47,935 nucleotides of DNA from Bacteroidales bacterium (GTDB lineage Bacteria; Bacteroidota; Bacteroidia; Bacteroidales; Bacteroidaceae): assembly GCA_004555425.1 (NCBI GenBank), contig SFID01000006.1, positions 1 through 47,935 of the forward strand. Reading direction: 5' to 3'. Each line of letters starts with the position of its first letter. Positions within the stretch are counted from its first letter, which is position 1. Below, piece by piece: positions 9,155-18,126 of this stretch. Both the position numbers and the translations under genes were made by a program. A model generated the notes under the pieces. That model searched no databases, had not been told where the DNA came from, and saw nothing but the letters and a program-made list of their open reading frames with translations.

Positions 9155-9781
9155 ATGGAACAAATGCTTAGTCTCTTTGTCCGCTCCATCTTTGTGGACA
9201 ATATGATATTTGCCTTCTTCTTGGGAATGTGCTCCTACTTAGCAGTTTCCAAGAACGTCAAGACTGCGCTCGGTCTGGGTGTAGCTGTCACGTTCGTGCT
9301 GATTATAACAGTGCCTGTTGACTATCTGCTTCAGACCAAGGTGCTTGGTCCCAACCAGTTGGTGGATGGAGTTGACCTCTCCTTCCTCTCGTTCATTCTC
9401 TTCATTGCCGTCATTGCAGGTATGGTGCAGCTGGTCGAGATGATAGTAGAACGCTTCTCGCCTTCCTTGTATGCCGCTCTGGGTATCTTCCTCCCCCTGA
9501 TTGCAGTAAACTGCGCTATCATGGGTGCCAGCCTCTTCATGCAACAGCGTATTGGCATGGACCCCAACAGCAGCCAGTATATCGGCAGCGTGGGCGATGC
9601 TTTCGTCTATGCCCTCGGTAGCGGTATCGGTTGGTTGCTCGCCATCGTAGCCCTTGCCGCTATTCGTGAAAAAATGGCCTACACAGATGTGCCCAAGCCC
9701 TTGCAGGGCCTCGGCATCACTTTCATCACCGTAGGTCTGATGGCTATGGCCTTCATGTGCTTCTCAGGTCTGAATATCTAA
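9155..9781 (+). CDS. nqrE: Na+-translocating NADH:quinone reductase subunit E
   Basis: The 208-residue product is a six-helix membrane protein of the NqrE/RnfA family. Conserved landmarks are DNMIFAFFLGMCSYLAVSKNV, shown here only in part, and LIAVNCAIMGASLFM, with the family cysteine in VNCAIMG. It pairs with NqrD as an inverted-topology partner in the Na+ pump. The 26-bp gap to nqrF suggests tight cotranscription. Confidence 0.97.
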   Translation: MEQMLSLFVRSIFVDNMIFAFFLGMCSYLAVSKNVKTALGLGVAVTFVLIITVPVDYLLQTKVLGPNQLVDGVDLSFLSFILFIAVIAGMVQLVEMIVERFSPSLYAALGIFLPLIAVNCAIMGASLFMQQRIGMDPNSSQYIGSVGDAFVYALGSGIGWLLAIVALAAIREKMAYTDVPKPLQGLGITFITVGLMAMAFMCFSGLNI

Positions 9782-9807
9782 TCATTAGCAATACACAGCA
9801 ATAAACA

Positions 9808-11076
9808 ATGGATATCAATCTCATATTGTCAAGTATCGGAGTATTCCTCGTGATTATACTCCTCGTGGTAACCATTCTGCTGGTTGCCAAGAAATACCTC
9901 TCTCCCTCGGGCAACGTCAATATCACCATCAATGGGAAAGACACAATAAGCGTGGAGCAGGGAGGCAGTCTGTTGAGCACTCTGGCTGCTAACGACATCT
10001 ATCTTCCTTCTGCTTGTGGCGGTAAAGGTAGCTGCGGACAGTGCAAATGCCAGGTAAACGAAGGCGGCGGCGAAATTCTGGATTCAGAGCGAGGCCAGTT
10101 CACCCGCAAACAGGTGAAGGAAAACTGGCGTCTGGGATGCCAGTGCAAAGTTAAGGGCGACCTTTCCATCACCGTGCCCGATTCTGTAATGGGCGTGAAG
10201 GAATACGAATGTACCGTTATTTCCAACAAGAACGTGGCAACCTTTATCAAAGAGTTTAAGGTTCAGCTCCCCGAAGGCGCACAGATGGACTTTATCCCAG
10301 GCTCGTACGCTCAGATTAAGATTCCTACCTTCTCTATTGACTACGACAAGGATTTCGACAAATCTCTTATCGGAGAAGAATATCTGCCTGCTTGGGAGAA
10401 GTTCGGCCTCTTCCCTCTCAAATGCGTCAATACAGAGCCCACCATTCGTGCCTACTCCATGGCCAACTATCCTGCGGAAGGCAACGTGTTCATGCTCACC
10501 GTGCGTATTGCCACACCTCCCTTCAAGGCAGACCGTAGCGGATTTATGGATGTCAATCCTGGTATCGCTTCTTCCTATATCTTCAGTCTCAAGCCTGGCG
10601 ACAAGGTAATTATGAGCGGCCCCTACGGCGATTTCCATCCCCACTTCGATTCCAAGAAAGAAATGATTTGGGTAGGCGGTGGCGCAGGTATGGCTCCGCT
10701 TCGTGCACAAATCATGCACATGGCCAAGACCCTCAAGACGACCGACCGCGAAATGCACTATTTCTATGGAGCCCGCGCGCTCAACGAAGTATTCTATCTC
10801 GAAGACTTCCACGGTCTGGAAAAAGAATTCCCCAATTTCCACTTCCACCTCGCCCTTGACCGTCCCGACCCCGCAGCCGATGCAGCAGGTGTTCCCTACA
10901 CAGCAGGCTTCGTTCACCAAGTGATGTACGAGACCTACCTCAAGAACCACGAGGCTCCCGAAGACATTGAATATTACATGTGTGGTCCTGGCCCGATGTC
11001 CAAGGCTGTAGTCAATATGCTTGACGGCTTAGGCGTAGAGCCCGAAAGCATTATGTACGATAACTTCGGCGGATAA
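9808..11076 (+). CDS. nqrF: Na+-translocating NADH:quinone reductase subunit F
   Basis: The 422-residue product is the NADH-oxidising entry subunit. An N-terminal membrane helix (about 5-27) is followed by a plant-type 2Fe-2S ferredoxin domain with Cys70, Cys76, Cys79 and Cys111 (C-x5-C-x2-C-x31-C). Next comes an FAD-binding domain with RAYSMANYP, and then an NAD-binding domain with GGGAGMAPLRAQI and the C-terminal MCGPGPMSKAV. Electrons pass from NADH to FAD, to 2Fe-2S, and then to the FMN of NqrC/B. It is the last gene of the operon. Confidence 0.98.
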   Translation: MDINLILSSIGVFLVIILLVVTILLVAKKYLSPSGNVNITINGKDTISVEQGGSLLSTLAANDIYLPSACGGKGSCGQCKCQVNEGGGEILDSERGQFTRKQVKENWRLGCQCKVKGDLSITVPDSVMGVKEYECTVISNKNVATFIKEFKVQLPEGAQMDFIPGSYAQIKIPTFSIDYDKDFDKSLIGEEYLPAWEKFGLFPLKCVNTEPTIRAYSMANYPAEGNVFMLTVRIATPPFKADRSGFMDVNPGIASSYIFSLKPGDKVIMSGPYGDFHPHFDSKKEMIWVGGGAGMAPLRAQIMHMAKTLKTTDREMHYFYGARALNEVFYLEDFHGLEKEFPNFHFHLALDRPDPAADAAGVPYTAGFVHQVMYETYLKNHEAPEDIEYYMCGPGPMSKAVVNMLDGLGVEPESIMYDNFGG

Positions 11077-11085
11077 ACAATAAAT

Positions 11086-11190
11086 GGTAAGGTCCTATCA
11101 ATTAGTTTTCTTCGCAAATAGTCCTTCAAATATATGTATGTAATATGGAAAGCCTATCTGCAAATAAATCTAATTGCATAGGACCTCGCC
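11086..11190. repeat. Palindromic intergenic element behind nqrF
   Basis: The left arm (11086-11121, containing AGGTCCTATCAATTAG) is inversely repeated at 11154-11190 (CTAATTGCATAGGACCT), with about 32 bp between the arms. The terminal AGGTCCTAT core is shared with the repeat family at 18124-18286 (ATAGGACCT). It almost fills the gap between nqrF and the phosphatase gene. It could also act as a transcriptional boundary, but there is no long U-tract. Confidence 0.7.
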
Positions 11191-11208
11191 TTTGAATCAT
11201 CCATCATC

Positions 11209-12147
11209 ATGAGAATTACTATTGCTTCTCCATGCTGCTATGCTGCAGTTGGCAAAAAAGAAAATCAAGAAGACTCCCTTTTTCCACTCAAAGGAAATGC
11301 GACAGCCGATACAAGGGTCTTTATGGTTTGCGATGGCATGGGCGGACACGAAAACGGTGAAGTGGCCAGTGCATGCGTAGCGGAAACCATGGGGCGTCTG
11401 ACTGCGCAACAACCGCTCGGCACCACTTCTGAAATGCAGAATGCCTTCGAAAAGGCGCTGCAAGAAACCTATCAACAATTGGATTTGTTGGATAAATCCG
11501 ATTCGATAAGAAAAATGGGTACAACGCTTACCTTTCTTGCCCTGTGTACGGATGGTGTATTGGTTGCCCATATTGGCGATAGTCGTGTGTATCAGGTGCG
11601 CCCAGAGCAGGGTGTCGTATTTCAAACGCGCGACCATTCTCTTGTAAATGATTTGGTGGCAATAGGCGAACTCACCGAAGAGCAAGCCAAAACCTATCCA
11701 CATCGCAATATCATCACACGTGCCATTCAGCCGCATCAGGAACTTCCCGCAAAGGCCACGTTCAAGGTACTAACAGATGTGCGTAAAGGCGATCTGTTCT
11801 TTCTTTGTTCGGATGGAGTTATAGAAAAACTGGAGGACGACCTCTGCCAAATCCTCACAGAAAAACTGCCTTTGGAAAAACGTCTGGAAAAACTTAAACA
11901 GGAAGCTCTGCAACGAGACACGCGTGACAACAATAGTGCCTATTTGATTGAAGTGACAGAGGTGAGTGGCACTTCTATGAAATCTGAAATCCAATCTGAT
12001 TCTACCACACAACAGGATGAGACGAATCCTAAAATTGTTGATACTGACAAAAAATCTCGTCCGAACTGGTTGCGTTGGTTTTTCCTGTTGCTGACAATTC
12101 TTGCTCTTGCTCTCGCAGCATTCTTTATGATTAAAGCAAAAGGGTAA
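11209..12147 (+). CDS. PP2C-family Ser/Thr protein phosphatase with C-terminal membrane anchor
   Basis: The 312-residue product contains a PP2C catalytic domain over about residues 1-245. Visible metal-binding motifs are NQEDSLF, VCDGMGGHENGE, AHIGDSRVYQV, LFFLCSDGV and the final RDNNSAYLI. These place the metal-coordinating aspartates in the usual order. A polar linker follows, then a single C-terminal hydrophobic segment (WLRWFFLLLTILALALAAFF). The catalytic domain is therefore probably tethered to the inner membrane and faces the cytoplasm. Such proteins dephosphorylate Ser/Thr residues, often opposing Hanks-type kinases, but no kinase gene is nearby. The substrate is unknown. Confidence 0.93.
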   Translation: MRITIASPCCYAAVGKKENQEDSLFPLKGNATADTRVFMVCDGMGGHENGEVASACVAETMGRLTAQQPLGTTSEMQNAFEKALQETYQQLDLLDKSDSIRKMGTTLTFLALCTDGVLVAHIGDSRVYQVRPEQGVVFQTRDHSLVNDLVAIGELTEEQAKTYPHRNIITRAIQPHQELPAKATFKVLTDVRKGDLFFLCSDGVIEKLEDDLCQILTEKLPLEKRLEKLKQEALQRDTRDNNSAYLIEVTEVSGTSMKSEIQSDSTTQQDETNPKIVDTDKKSRPNWLRWFFLLLTILALALAAFFMIKAKG

Positions 12148-12171
12148 ATTTTAGCATCGCCCTATACATTG

Positions 12172-12199
12172 TTGCTTCAACAAAAAAGTAGTACATTTG
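12172..12199 (+). promoter_or_regulatory. Promoter of the phosphohexomutase gene
   Basis: TACATTTG at 12192-12199 is a good TAnnTTTG -7 box. TTG motifs at 12169-12174 lie 17-20 bp upstream, at the expected -33 distance. The start codon is at 12240. Confidence 0.65.
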
Positions 12200-12239
12200 C
12201 AAGCATAATTATAACCCCCCAAAAAACCTCAATACTATT

Positions 12240-13985
12240 ATGGACACTCAAGATGTACGTAAACAATGCGAACTTGTTGCCCAGGAATGGGCTACCAATC
12301 CGCTTTTTGACAAAGAAACGCAGGAAGCTGTGAAAGCTATGCTCACAGCTGAAGACCCCACCGAATTGATTGACTCCTTCTATCGCAGTCTGGAATTTGG
12401 AACTGGCGGACTCCGCGGCATTATGGGCCCTGGCACCAATCGTATGAACAAATATATAGTCGGTATGGCCACGCAGGGTTTCGCCAATTATATCAACAAA
12501 GCCTTCCCCGAAGGTGGCAAGAGCGTTGTCGTGGGCCACGACTGTCGCAACCACGGCCGTATGTTTGCCGAAAGCGTAGCTGCCATCTTCTCAGCCAATG
12601 GCATCAAGGCTTACCTCTTTGAGAGCCTCCGTCCTACGCCCGAAATCTCCTTCGCCATTCGCCAGCTTGGTGCTGTGGCAGGCGTGAACGTGACTGCTTC
12701 ACACAATCCCAAGGAATACAATGGCTACAAGGCATACTGGAGCGATGGCGCTCAGGTGCTGGCTCCACACGACAAGGGTATCATTGACGAGGTGAACAAG
12801 GTGAAGCTCGAAGACGTAAAGTTCGAAGCCAATCCCGACTTGATTCAGATTATCGGTGGCGAAATGGACTACGACTACATGACGGCAGTTAAGGAAGCTA
12901 TGGTAGACCAGGACGTTATCCTTCGCCAAAAGGACCTCAACATCGTTTATAGTGCCATGCACGGAACTGGCCGCGTGATTGTGCCCCTCTGCCTCCGCTC
13001 TTGGGGATTCCAGAATATCAATGTTGTTCCCGAGCAGATGGTTGTTGATGGTAACTTCCCCACTGTTGTCAGCCCCAACCCCGAAAACGCCGAAGCCATG
13101 ACCTTGGGTATGAAGTTGGGTACAAAACTCAATGCTGACCTCGTTGTTGCCACCGACCCCGATGCCGACCGCCTCGCCATCGTATGCCGTGACCCGAAGG
13201 GAGAATGGCAGATTATCAATGGCAACCAGACTTGCATGATGTTCGTTTACTACATCATCAAGAACAAGAAAGCCCTCGGCACGCTCAAGGACAGCGATTT
13301 CCTCGTAAAGACCATCGTAACCACCGAAGTAATTGCCGAAATGGCCAAGAAGGAAGGCGTTGAACTCCGCGACTGCTACACAGGTTTCAAGTGGATTGCT
13401 CGCGAGATTGCTCTTAGCGAAGGCAAGCAGAAGTATATCGGCGGTGGCGAGGAGAGCTTCGGATTCCTTCCCTACGACAAAGTGCGCGACAAGGATGCTC
13501 CCGCCTCCATCTGCCTCATCTGCGAAATTGCTGCATGGGCCAAGGATCAGGGCAAAACTCTCTACGACCTGCTGATGGACATCTACAAGGAGTTTGGCTT
13601 CAGCTACGAATATACCATCAACGTAGTTCGCCCCGGCAAGACGGGTGCTGACGAAATCAAGCAGATGATGGAAGATTTCCGCGGCGATAAGGCTCCCAAG
13701 ACGCTCGCTGGCAGTCCCGTTGTATTGACCAAGGACTACGAAGCCCTGACCACGACCGACGGCGAGGGCAAGGTGCAGCCGCTTGACATGCCCGCCAAGA
13801 GCAATGTTTTGCAATGGTTCTGCGCAGACGGCACCAAGATTAGTGTTCGTCCGAGCGGCACTGAGCCAAAAATTAAGTTCTACTGCGAAATCAAGGATCA
13901 GATTGCCACTGCCGAAGAATACCCCACAGCGGTGGAGAAGGCAAAGGCCAAGGTTGAAGCTATCCGCAAGGACCTCGGTGTCTAA
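12240..13985 (+). CDS. Phosphoglucomutase/phosphomannomutase family protein
   Basis: The 581-residue product is an alpha-D-phosphohexomutase, which interconverts hexose 1- and 6-phosphates through a phosphoserine. Motifs occur in family order: substrate entry FGTGGLRGIMGPGTNRM, the phosphoserine loop TASHNPKEYNGYK, the Mg2+ loop DPDADRLAI, the sugar-specificity loop GGGEESFGF, and the phosphate-binding loop RPSGTEPKIKFY. The length fits the longer bacterial PgcA-type phosphoglucomutases. Specificity for glucose or mannose cannot be read from the sequence alone. It has its own promoter and a strong intrinsic terminator, so it is likely monocistronic. Confidence 0.95.
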   Translation: MDTQDVRKQCELVAQEWATNPLFDKETQEAVKAMLTAEDPTELIDSFYRSLEFGTGGLRGIMGPGTNRMNKYIVGMATQGFANYINKAFPEGGKSVVVGHDCRNHGRMFAESVAAIFSANGIKAYLFESLRPTPEISFAIRQLGAVAGVNVTASHNPKEYNGYKAYWSDGAQVLAPHDKGIIDEVNKVKLEDVKFEANPDLIQIIGGEMDYDYMTAVKEAMVDQDVILRQKDLNIVYSAMHGTGRVIVPLCLRSWGFQNINVVPEQMVVDGNFPTVVSPNPENAEAMTLGMKLGTKLNADLVVATDPDADRLAIVCRDPKGEWQIINGNQTCMMFVYYIIKNKKALGTLKDSDFLVKTIVTTEVIAEMAKKEGVELRDCYTGFKWIAREIALSEGKQKYIGGGEESFGFLPYDKVRDKDAPASICLICEIAAWAKDQGKTLYDLLMDIYKEFGFSYEYTINVVRPGKTGADEIKQMMEDFRGDKAPKTLAGSPVVLTKDYEALTTTDGEGKVQPLDMPAKSNVLQWFCADGTKISVRPSGTEPKIKFYCEIKDQIATAEEYPTAVEKAKAKVEAIRKDLGV

Positions 13986-14006
13986 TCAATTCAACTGAAT
14001 AATATA

Positions 14007-14032
14007 GGGGCTGTGTACGCACAGCCCCTTTT
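14007..14032 (+). terminator. Rho-independent terminator
   Basis: A perfect 9-bp GC-rich stem (GGGGCTGTG, loop TACG, CACAGCCCC) is followed directly by TTTT. It lies 21 bp after the phosphohexomutase stop codon. Confidence 0.93.
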
Positions 14033-14056
14033 CCATATTCTCACCGCAACAAGAAA

Positions 14057-14839
14057 ATGTACTACCTATTATATCAGAACTCCCAAATCCTACTTCAAAA
14101 AGAAGGGGCTTCGTATCAGCTACCAGAAAGCGATACTCCCCTCCTGCCTATTCAGCACTCATTTTCGCTGACAGCTCCTTCGGGCGAATTGTGTGTGGCT
14201 GCAAATGTGTTCACTCCCCAAATACCCCAACAGTCGCCTTACGAATGGATAGGCATAAGGCAGGCGTACGACCTACTGCCTGCATCCATTTATCAGGTCG
14301 TAGTGAAAGGGGCCGAACTGACCTATTGGGAGGCAACGACCAAGTACTGCGGTTCGTGTGGCTCTCTATTAGAGCAACATACTGACATATCCAAACGATG
14401 TCCAAAGTGTCAGCGGGAATTTTGGCCTGCTTTGGCACTCGCCGTCATCGTAGCCATCACCCGCAATGAAGGGAAGGAACTGCTGATGGTACAGGCGCGC
14501 AATTTCAAGGGAGATTACTACGGACTTGTGGCAGGCTTCGTTGAAACAGGCGAAACGCTAGAGGAAGCGCTGCAACGGGAAGTCTTGGAGGAAACGGGCT
14601 GTCGCATCAAGAATATTCGCTATTTCGGCAGCCAGCCATGGCCATACCCTAGCAACCTTATGGTCGGTTTCACGGCAGAATGGGATGGGGGAGAGTTGCA
14701 ATTGCAAGAGAGCGAGCTCCGAAAGGGCGGCTGGTTCACGCGTGAGACACTGCCCAATATTCCGGGCAAGGTCAGTTTGGCCCGAAAACTCATCGACGCT
14801 TGGCTAGATTCTACCCAAAATCCTCAGTCAGACACCTGA
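14057..14839 (+). CDS. nudC: NudC-type NADH pyrophosphatase (Nudix hydrolase)
   Basis: The 260-residue product has the NudC layout. A variable N-terminal domain is followed by a four-cysteine zinc ribbon (CGSC ... CPKC, about residues 99-120), then the Nudix box GFVETGETLEEALQREVLEE completed by TG (G-x5-E-x7-REVxEExG). The NudC-specific SQPWPYPSNLM motif follows. NudC enzymes cleave NADH/NAD+ to NMN and AMP and also remove NAD caps from RNA 5' ends. The gene starts 25 bp after the upstream terminator and has no strong promoter of its own that I can see. Confidence 0.92.
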   Translation: MYYLLYQNSQILLQKEGASYQLPESDTPLLPIQHSFSLTAPSGELCVAANVFTPQIPQQSPYEWIGIRQAYDLLPASIYQVVVKGAELTYWEATTKYCGSCGSLLEQHTDISKRCPKCQREFWPALALAVIVAITRNEGKELLMVQARNFKGDYYGLVAGFVETGETLEEALQREVLEETGCRIKNIRYFGSQPWPYPSNLMVGFTAEWDGGELQLQESELRKGGWFTRETLPNIPGKVSLARKLIDAWLDSTQNPQSDT

Positions 14840-14927
14840 TAACGTATCAAAACGGGCTGCAAAGCCCCAATTTCGACCCCCAAAAAGCCACAAATTATCT
14901 TACTGCAAAAAAAATAAAACTAAAAAG

Positions 14928-14959
14928 TTTGGTTCGTAAGAAAATAATCCCTACCTTTG
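14928..14959 (+). promoter_or_regulatory. Promoter upstream of tRNA-Thr(UGU)
   Basis: TTTG at 14928-14931 and TACCTTTG at 14952-14959 are separated by 20 bp, a near-consensus Bacteroidetes promoter. The predicted start (about 14966) gives a leader of more than 100 nt before the tRNA. The leader contains CTTCGAATCCTCC, similar to a tRNA T-arm, but no complete cloverleaf. Confidence 0.75.
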
Positions 14960-15079
14960 CACACGCAAAACAGCAATACGGGTAAGTGCTGTACGGCCAG
15001 CTCCCTTCGAATCCTCCAGGGCTTGACCGCAGCAAAGGTAGTTGGTTGTAGCGGCGCGATGCAGAGAGCTTACCCACCC

Positions 15080-15153
15080 GCCTCTTTAGCTCAGTTGGCC
15101 AGAGCACGTGATTTGTAATCTCGGGGTCGTTGGTTCGAATCCGACAAGAGGCT
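15080..15153 (+). tRNA. tRNA-Thr (anticodon UGU)
   Basis: The 74-nt sequence folds as a cloverleaf. The acceptor stem is GCCTCTT with AAGAGGC and discriminator T. The D arm is GCTC/GAGC, the anticodon loop is TTTGTAA (anticodon TGT), and the T arm is GTTGG TTCGAAT CCGAC. The anticodon stem CGTGA/TCTCG has one T-T mismatch in the middle. CCA is not encoded. Confidence 0.9.
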
Positions 15154-15174
15154 CAAAAGTTTTGTGCAAAAGAT

Positions 15175-15234
15175 TTACCTACGGCACGATAGCCGAAAAT
15201 CCATCGCAAGCAAGTTTATAGCATCCACCTTTAA
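15175..15234. repeat. Dispersed intergenic repeat, 60-bp fragment
   Basis: This stretch matches about 18232-18290 by eye: TACCTACGGCAC, ATAG.CG.AAAT.CATCG, AGC, TTTATAG and ACCT occur in the same order. It lies between tRNA-Thr and the His-rich gene. A small dyad follows at about 15290-15305 (CCTAC/GTAGG). The remainder of this gap shows no gene. Confidence 0.6.
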
Positions 15235-15332
15235 AGACTTACATTTCCTGACTTCTTTCACATACCGCCTAGACCCTGAATAATCATTCCTACCTTTTCT
15301 GTAGGTAAACGACTAAACCTGATTCCCTTCTA

Positions 15333-15695
15333 ATGGTTTCATCCCACCATCCTTATCGCCTGCACATACGCATCCTTTCTGCAGTGATGCTTTGCGCCTT
15401 CCTCTATCTGTATATTGGAAGTACGGTATTCGTGCATACACACGAGGTGGATGGACAGAAGGTGGCGCACTCACACCCTTATTCTGCGCCGCATCAGCAT
15501 GGCAATGGCCATCAGATTATCACACTAGCGCAAATGGGGGCAGTACTCACCACACCTCCCGTTTCGTTTTCGTTGAATGTTCAGTTGCAAGTGGTTAAAG
15601 AGCCTTGGCAGTTATTCTCCAAGGCTTCTGTCTGTGCTGTTGTACTGACCAGCCTAATTCCTCGCGCTCCGCCTGTGTTTTCTTTGATATACTAA
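15333..15695 (+). CDS. Small His-rich membrane/exported protein
   Basis: The 120-residue product begins with a basic stretch and a hydrophobic segment (about residues 14-33), acting as a signal anchor. A histidine-rich stretch follows (HTHEVDGQKVAHSHPYSAPH, then QHGNGH) with about eight His in 30 residues. A second moderately hydrophobic region lies near the C-terminus. I do not recognise a named family. The histidine cluster suggests binding of a transition metal such as zinc, copper or nickel, and its position 109 bp ahead of a TonB-dependent receptor suggests a linked role in metal or metal-complex uptake. That link is inference. Confidence 0.65.
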   Translation: MVSSHHPYRLHIRILSAVMLCAFLYLYIGSTVFVHTHEVDGQKVAHSHPYSAPHQHGNGHQIITLAQMGAVLTTPPVSFSLNVQLQVVKEPWQLFSKASVCAVVLTSLIPRAPPVFSLIY

Positions 15696-15804
15696 ACTTT
15701 TATACCGATAGTTCCGCGCCCTTTGCTCGGAACAGTTACTCGTATTTTTATATGGTGTCGTCTACAAGCATACGCCATCAATCAAAGAAAATCTAACAAA
15801 TCTT

Positions 15805-18126
15805 ATGTACAAAATTCTTGCAATACTGCTGGCACTTCACGTGTCAGCAATAGGGTTGCGTGTATATGCCAACCCCATTCCGCCTGTACCCACAGATGCA
15901 CACGTGACGGGACACGTGATAGAGAAAAACGGAGAGCATCTTCCCTTCAGTACCATCCGTCTCTTTCCACAAGAGGGCGAGCCAATCGTTACAACCACGG
16001 ACGCCACGGGTCATTATTTCCTCAAAAACCTGCGCGAAGGCAAATATCGCATAGAAGCCTCGGCTGCTGGTTATGTCAGCGCCTCCAAAACCGTAGAGGT
16101 GATTCGCAATCGCATGGTGGAGGTACAGTTCGAACTCCTGCCCGATGTGATAGGCTTGGAGCAGGTCGTAGTGACGGGCAACAAGAACGAGGTGTTGCGC
16201 CGCGGCAGTGCTTCGCTCGTCCAAGTGATGAGTGGCAAGTTGCTGTCCGATGTCAGTGCAGCCAGTCTTGCTGATGGATTGAATTTCCAGCCCGGTATTC
16301 GTGTAGAGAACGACTGCCAGAACTGTGGTTTCACACAGGTGCGCATCAATGGGCTGGATGGCCATTATTCTCAGATACTTATGAACTCGCGCCCTGTCTT
16401 TTCTGCACTAGCGGGCGTATATGGCCTTGAACAAATACCAGCCAATATGATAGAGCGCGTAGAGGTGATGCGCGGTGGCGGCTCCGCTCTCTTCGGAAGT
16501 TCTGCCATAGGTGGCACAATCAATGTCATCACGAAGGATCCCGCACACAACAGCGCTGAACTGGCGCATACATTCACCTCCATCGGACTCTCCAACGCCT
16601 TCGACCAAAACACAACCCTCAACGCCTCCATCATCAACGACAATCAGCGGCTCGGCGCATTCCTGTATGGCCAAAGCCGCAATCGCCAGGGCTACGACAA
16701 TGACGGCGACGGCTTTACCGAAGTGCCAGAACTGAAATCGCAGGTTCTGGGAGTCAGAAGTTTCTTGCGCACCAGCGATCGGTCGAAACTATCCCTAGAA
16801 TACCACACCACACACGAGTACCGCCGCGGTGGCGACCAGTTGAACCGACCGCCCCACGATGCTTTGGTGGCCGAACAAACCGAGCACAATATTCACGCTG
16901 CCGATGCCACCTACAATGGATGGGCAACAGGTGGCAAGGATAAATGGAACGTGTTCACCTCCCTGCAAAGTACGGCCCGCAAGAGTTATTATGGCAGCAA
17001 CTCCGACCCAAATGCTTACGGACGCACAACCGATCTGGTCATCGTTGCGGGCGGACAATACACCCACCTCTTTGATAAATGCCTCTTTATGCCCTCCGAA
17101 TTGGTGGCAGGCTTGGAGTACAAGCACAACTACCTGCACGACGTCACCCTTGGCTACGACCACGATGCCCTTCAGCGCGTCCACATCTTCTCGGGTTATC
17201 TCCAAAACGAATGGCGCACGGACCGCTGGGGCTTCCTCCTCGGAGCACGCATAGACAAGCACTCATTGATTGACAACCCCATCATTTCCCCGCGCGCCAA
17301 CCTACGCTACAACCCTACGCGAAACGTCAACCTGCGCCTTTCCTATAGTACAGGCTTTCGCTCGCCGCAAGCGTATGATGAGGATTTCCACGTGGCCGTC
17401 GTTGGTGGCGACCGCGTAGTAACCATCCTTGCCGACGACTTGAAAGAAGAAAGCAGTCAGAGCGTTAGTGCTTCCGTTGACTGGTATCACGCCTTCGGAA
17501 GCGTGCAGACAAACCTGCTTGTCGAGGGGTTCTATACGAACTTGAGCGATGTATTCGTGCTTCGACAGTTAGACCAGATTGATGCGTACGGCAATCAAGT
17601 GCTTGAGCGACAGAATGGGGATGGTGCCCGCGTTTGGGGATTCAATATCGAGGCTCGTGCAGGGCTGGGCACGAAGTGGCAGGCGCAGACTGGCTTCACC
17701 TATCAGCAGTCGCGCTACAAACGCCTTGAGCAGTGGAGCGACAATCCCGCAGTCCCTGCTGTAAGACGGCTATTTCGTACCCCCGATGCTTATGGTTACC
17801 TCACGCTGAAATACAATCCGTTGAAGCAACTGGCCATTTCAGCGCACGGCACGTGTACAGGCAAGATGGTGGTGCAGCATCTAGCTGGTTCTGGTACGCC
17901 GACAGATTGTGCAGTGACCACTCCCATCTTCGTAGATATGGGGATGAAGGTCAGCTATGACTTCCGTCTCTTCCAGTATTCCACGCTGACACTCTCAGCA
18001 GGCATACAGAATATATTCAATAGTTACCAGCGCGACTTCGACCAAGGCCCCGAGCGCGATTCTGGCTATATCTACGGCCCAATGATGCCCCGTTCCATCA
18101 TTCTGGGCATGAAGATTTCTCTCTAG
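15805..18126 (+). CDS. TonB-dependent outer membrane receptor
   Basis: The 773-residue product starts with a signal peptide (about residues 1-22). A carboxypeptidase-like regulatory domain follows (about 30-110: VTGHVIEKNGEHLPFSTIRL, then the TTTDATGHYFLKNLREGKY region). The plug domain (about 115-235) includes the LEQVVVTGN start, the cysteine pair DCQNCGFTQVRINGL and VEVMRGGGSALFGSSAIGG. The rest is a 22-strand barrel with the terminal aromatic-poor end RSIILGMKISL. It imports a TonB-energised ligand across the outer membrane. It is a stand-alone BtuB/FepA-like receptor and not a SusC, since it is short and has no SusD partner. The ligand is unknown; the preceding His-rich gene hints at a metal. 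Confidence 0.93.
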   Translation: MYKILAILLALHVSAIGLRVYANPIPPVPTDAHVTGHVIEKNGEHLPFSTIRLFPQEGEPIVTTTDATGHYFLKNLREGKYRIEASAAGYVSASKTVEVIRNRMVEVQFELLPDVIGLEQVVVTGNKNEVLRRGSASLVQVMSGKLLSDVSAASLADGLNFQPGIRVENDCQNCGFTQVRINGLDGHYSQILMNSRPVFSALAGVYGLEQIPANMIERVEVMRGGGSALFGSSAIGGTINVITKDPAHNSAELAHTFTSIGLSNAFDQNTTLNASIINDNQRLGAFLYGQSRNRQGYDNDGDGFTEVPELKSQVLGVRSFLRTSDRSKLSLEYHTTHEYRRGGDQLNRPPHDALVAEQTEHNIHAADATYNGWATGGKDKWNVFTSLQSTARKSYYGSNSDPNAYGRTTDLVIVAGGQYTHLFDKCLFMPSELVAGLEYKHNYLHDVTLGYDHDALQRVHIFSGYLQNEWRTDRWGFLLGARIDKHSLIDNPIISPRANLRYNPTRNVNLRLSYSTGFRSPQAYDEDFHVAVVGGDRVVTILADDLKEESSQSVSASVDWYHAFGSVQTNLLVEGFYTNLSDVFVLRQLDQIDAYGNQVLERQNGDGARVWGFNIEARAGLGTKWQAQTGFTYQQSRYKRLEQWSDNPAVPAVRRLFRTPDAYGYLTLKYNPLKQLAISAHGTCTGKMVVQHLAGSGTPTDCAVTTPIFVDMGMKVSYDFRLFQYSTLTLSAGIQNIFNSYQRDFDQGPERDSGYIYGPMMPRSIILGMKISL

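Noticed and set aside
14960..15079. Second tRNA or small RNA gene before tRNA-Thr(UGU)
   Set aside because: Only a T-arm-like fragment is visible. No acceptor, D and anticodon arms can be completed.
15805..18126. SusC-type polysaccharide receptor
   Set aside because: It is too short (773 residues), lacks the long SusC barrel and has no SusD gene next to it.
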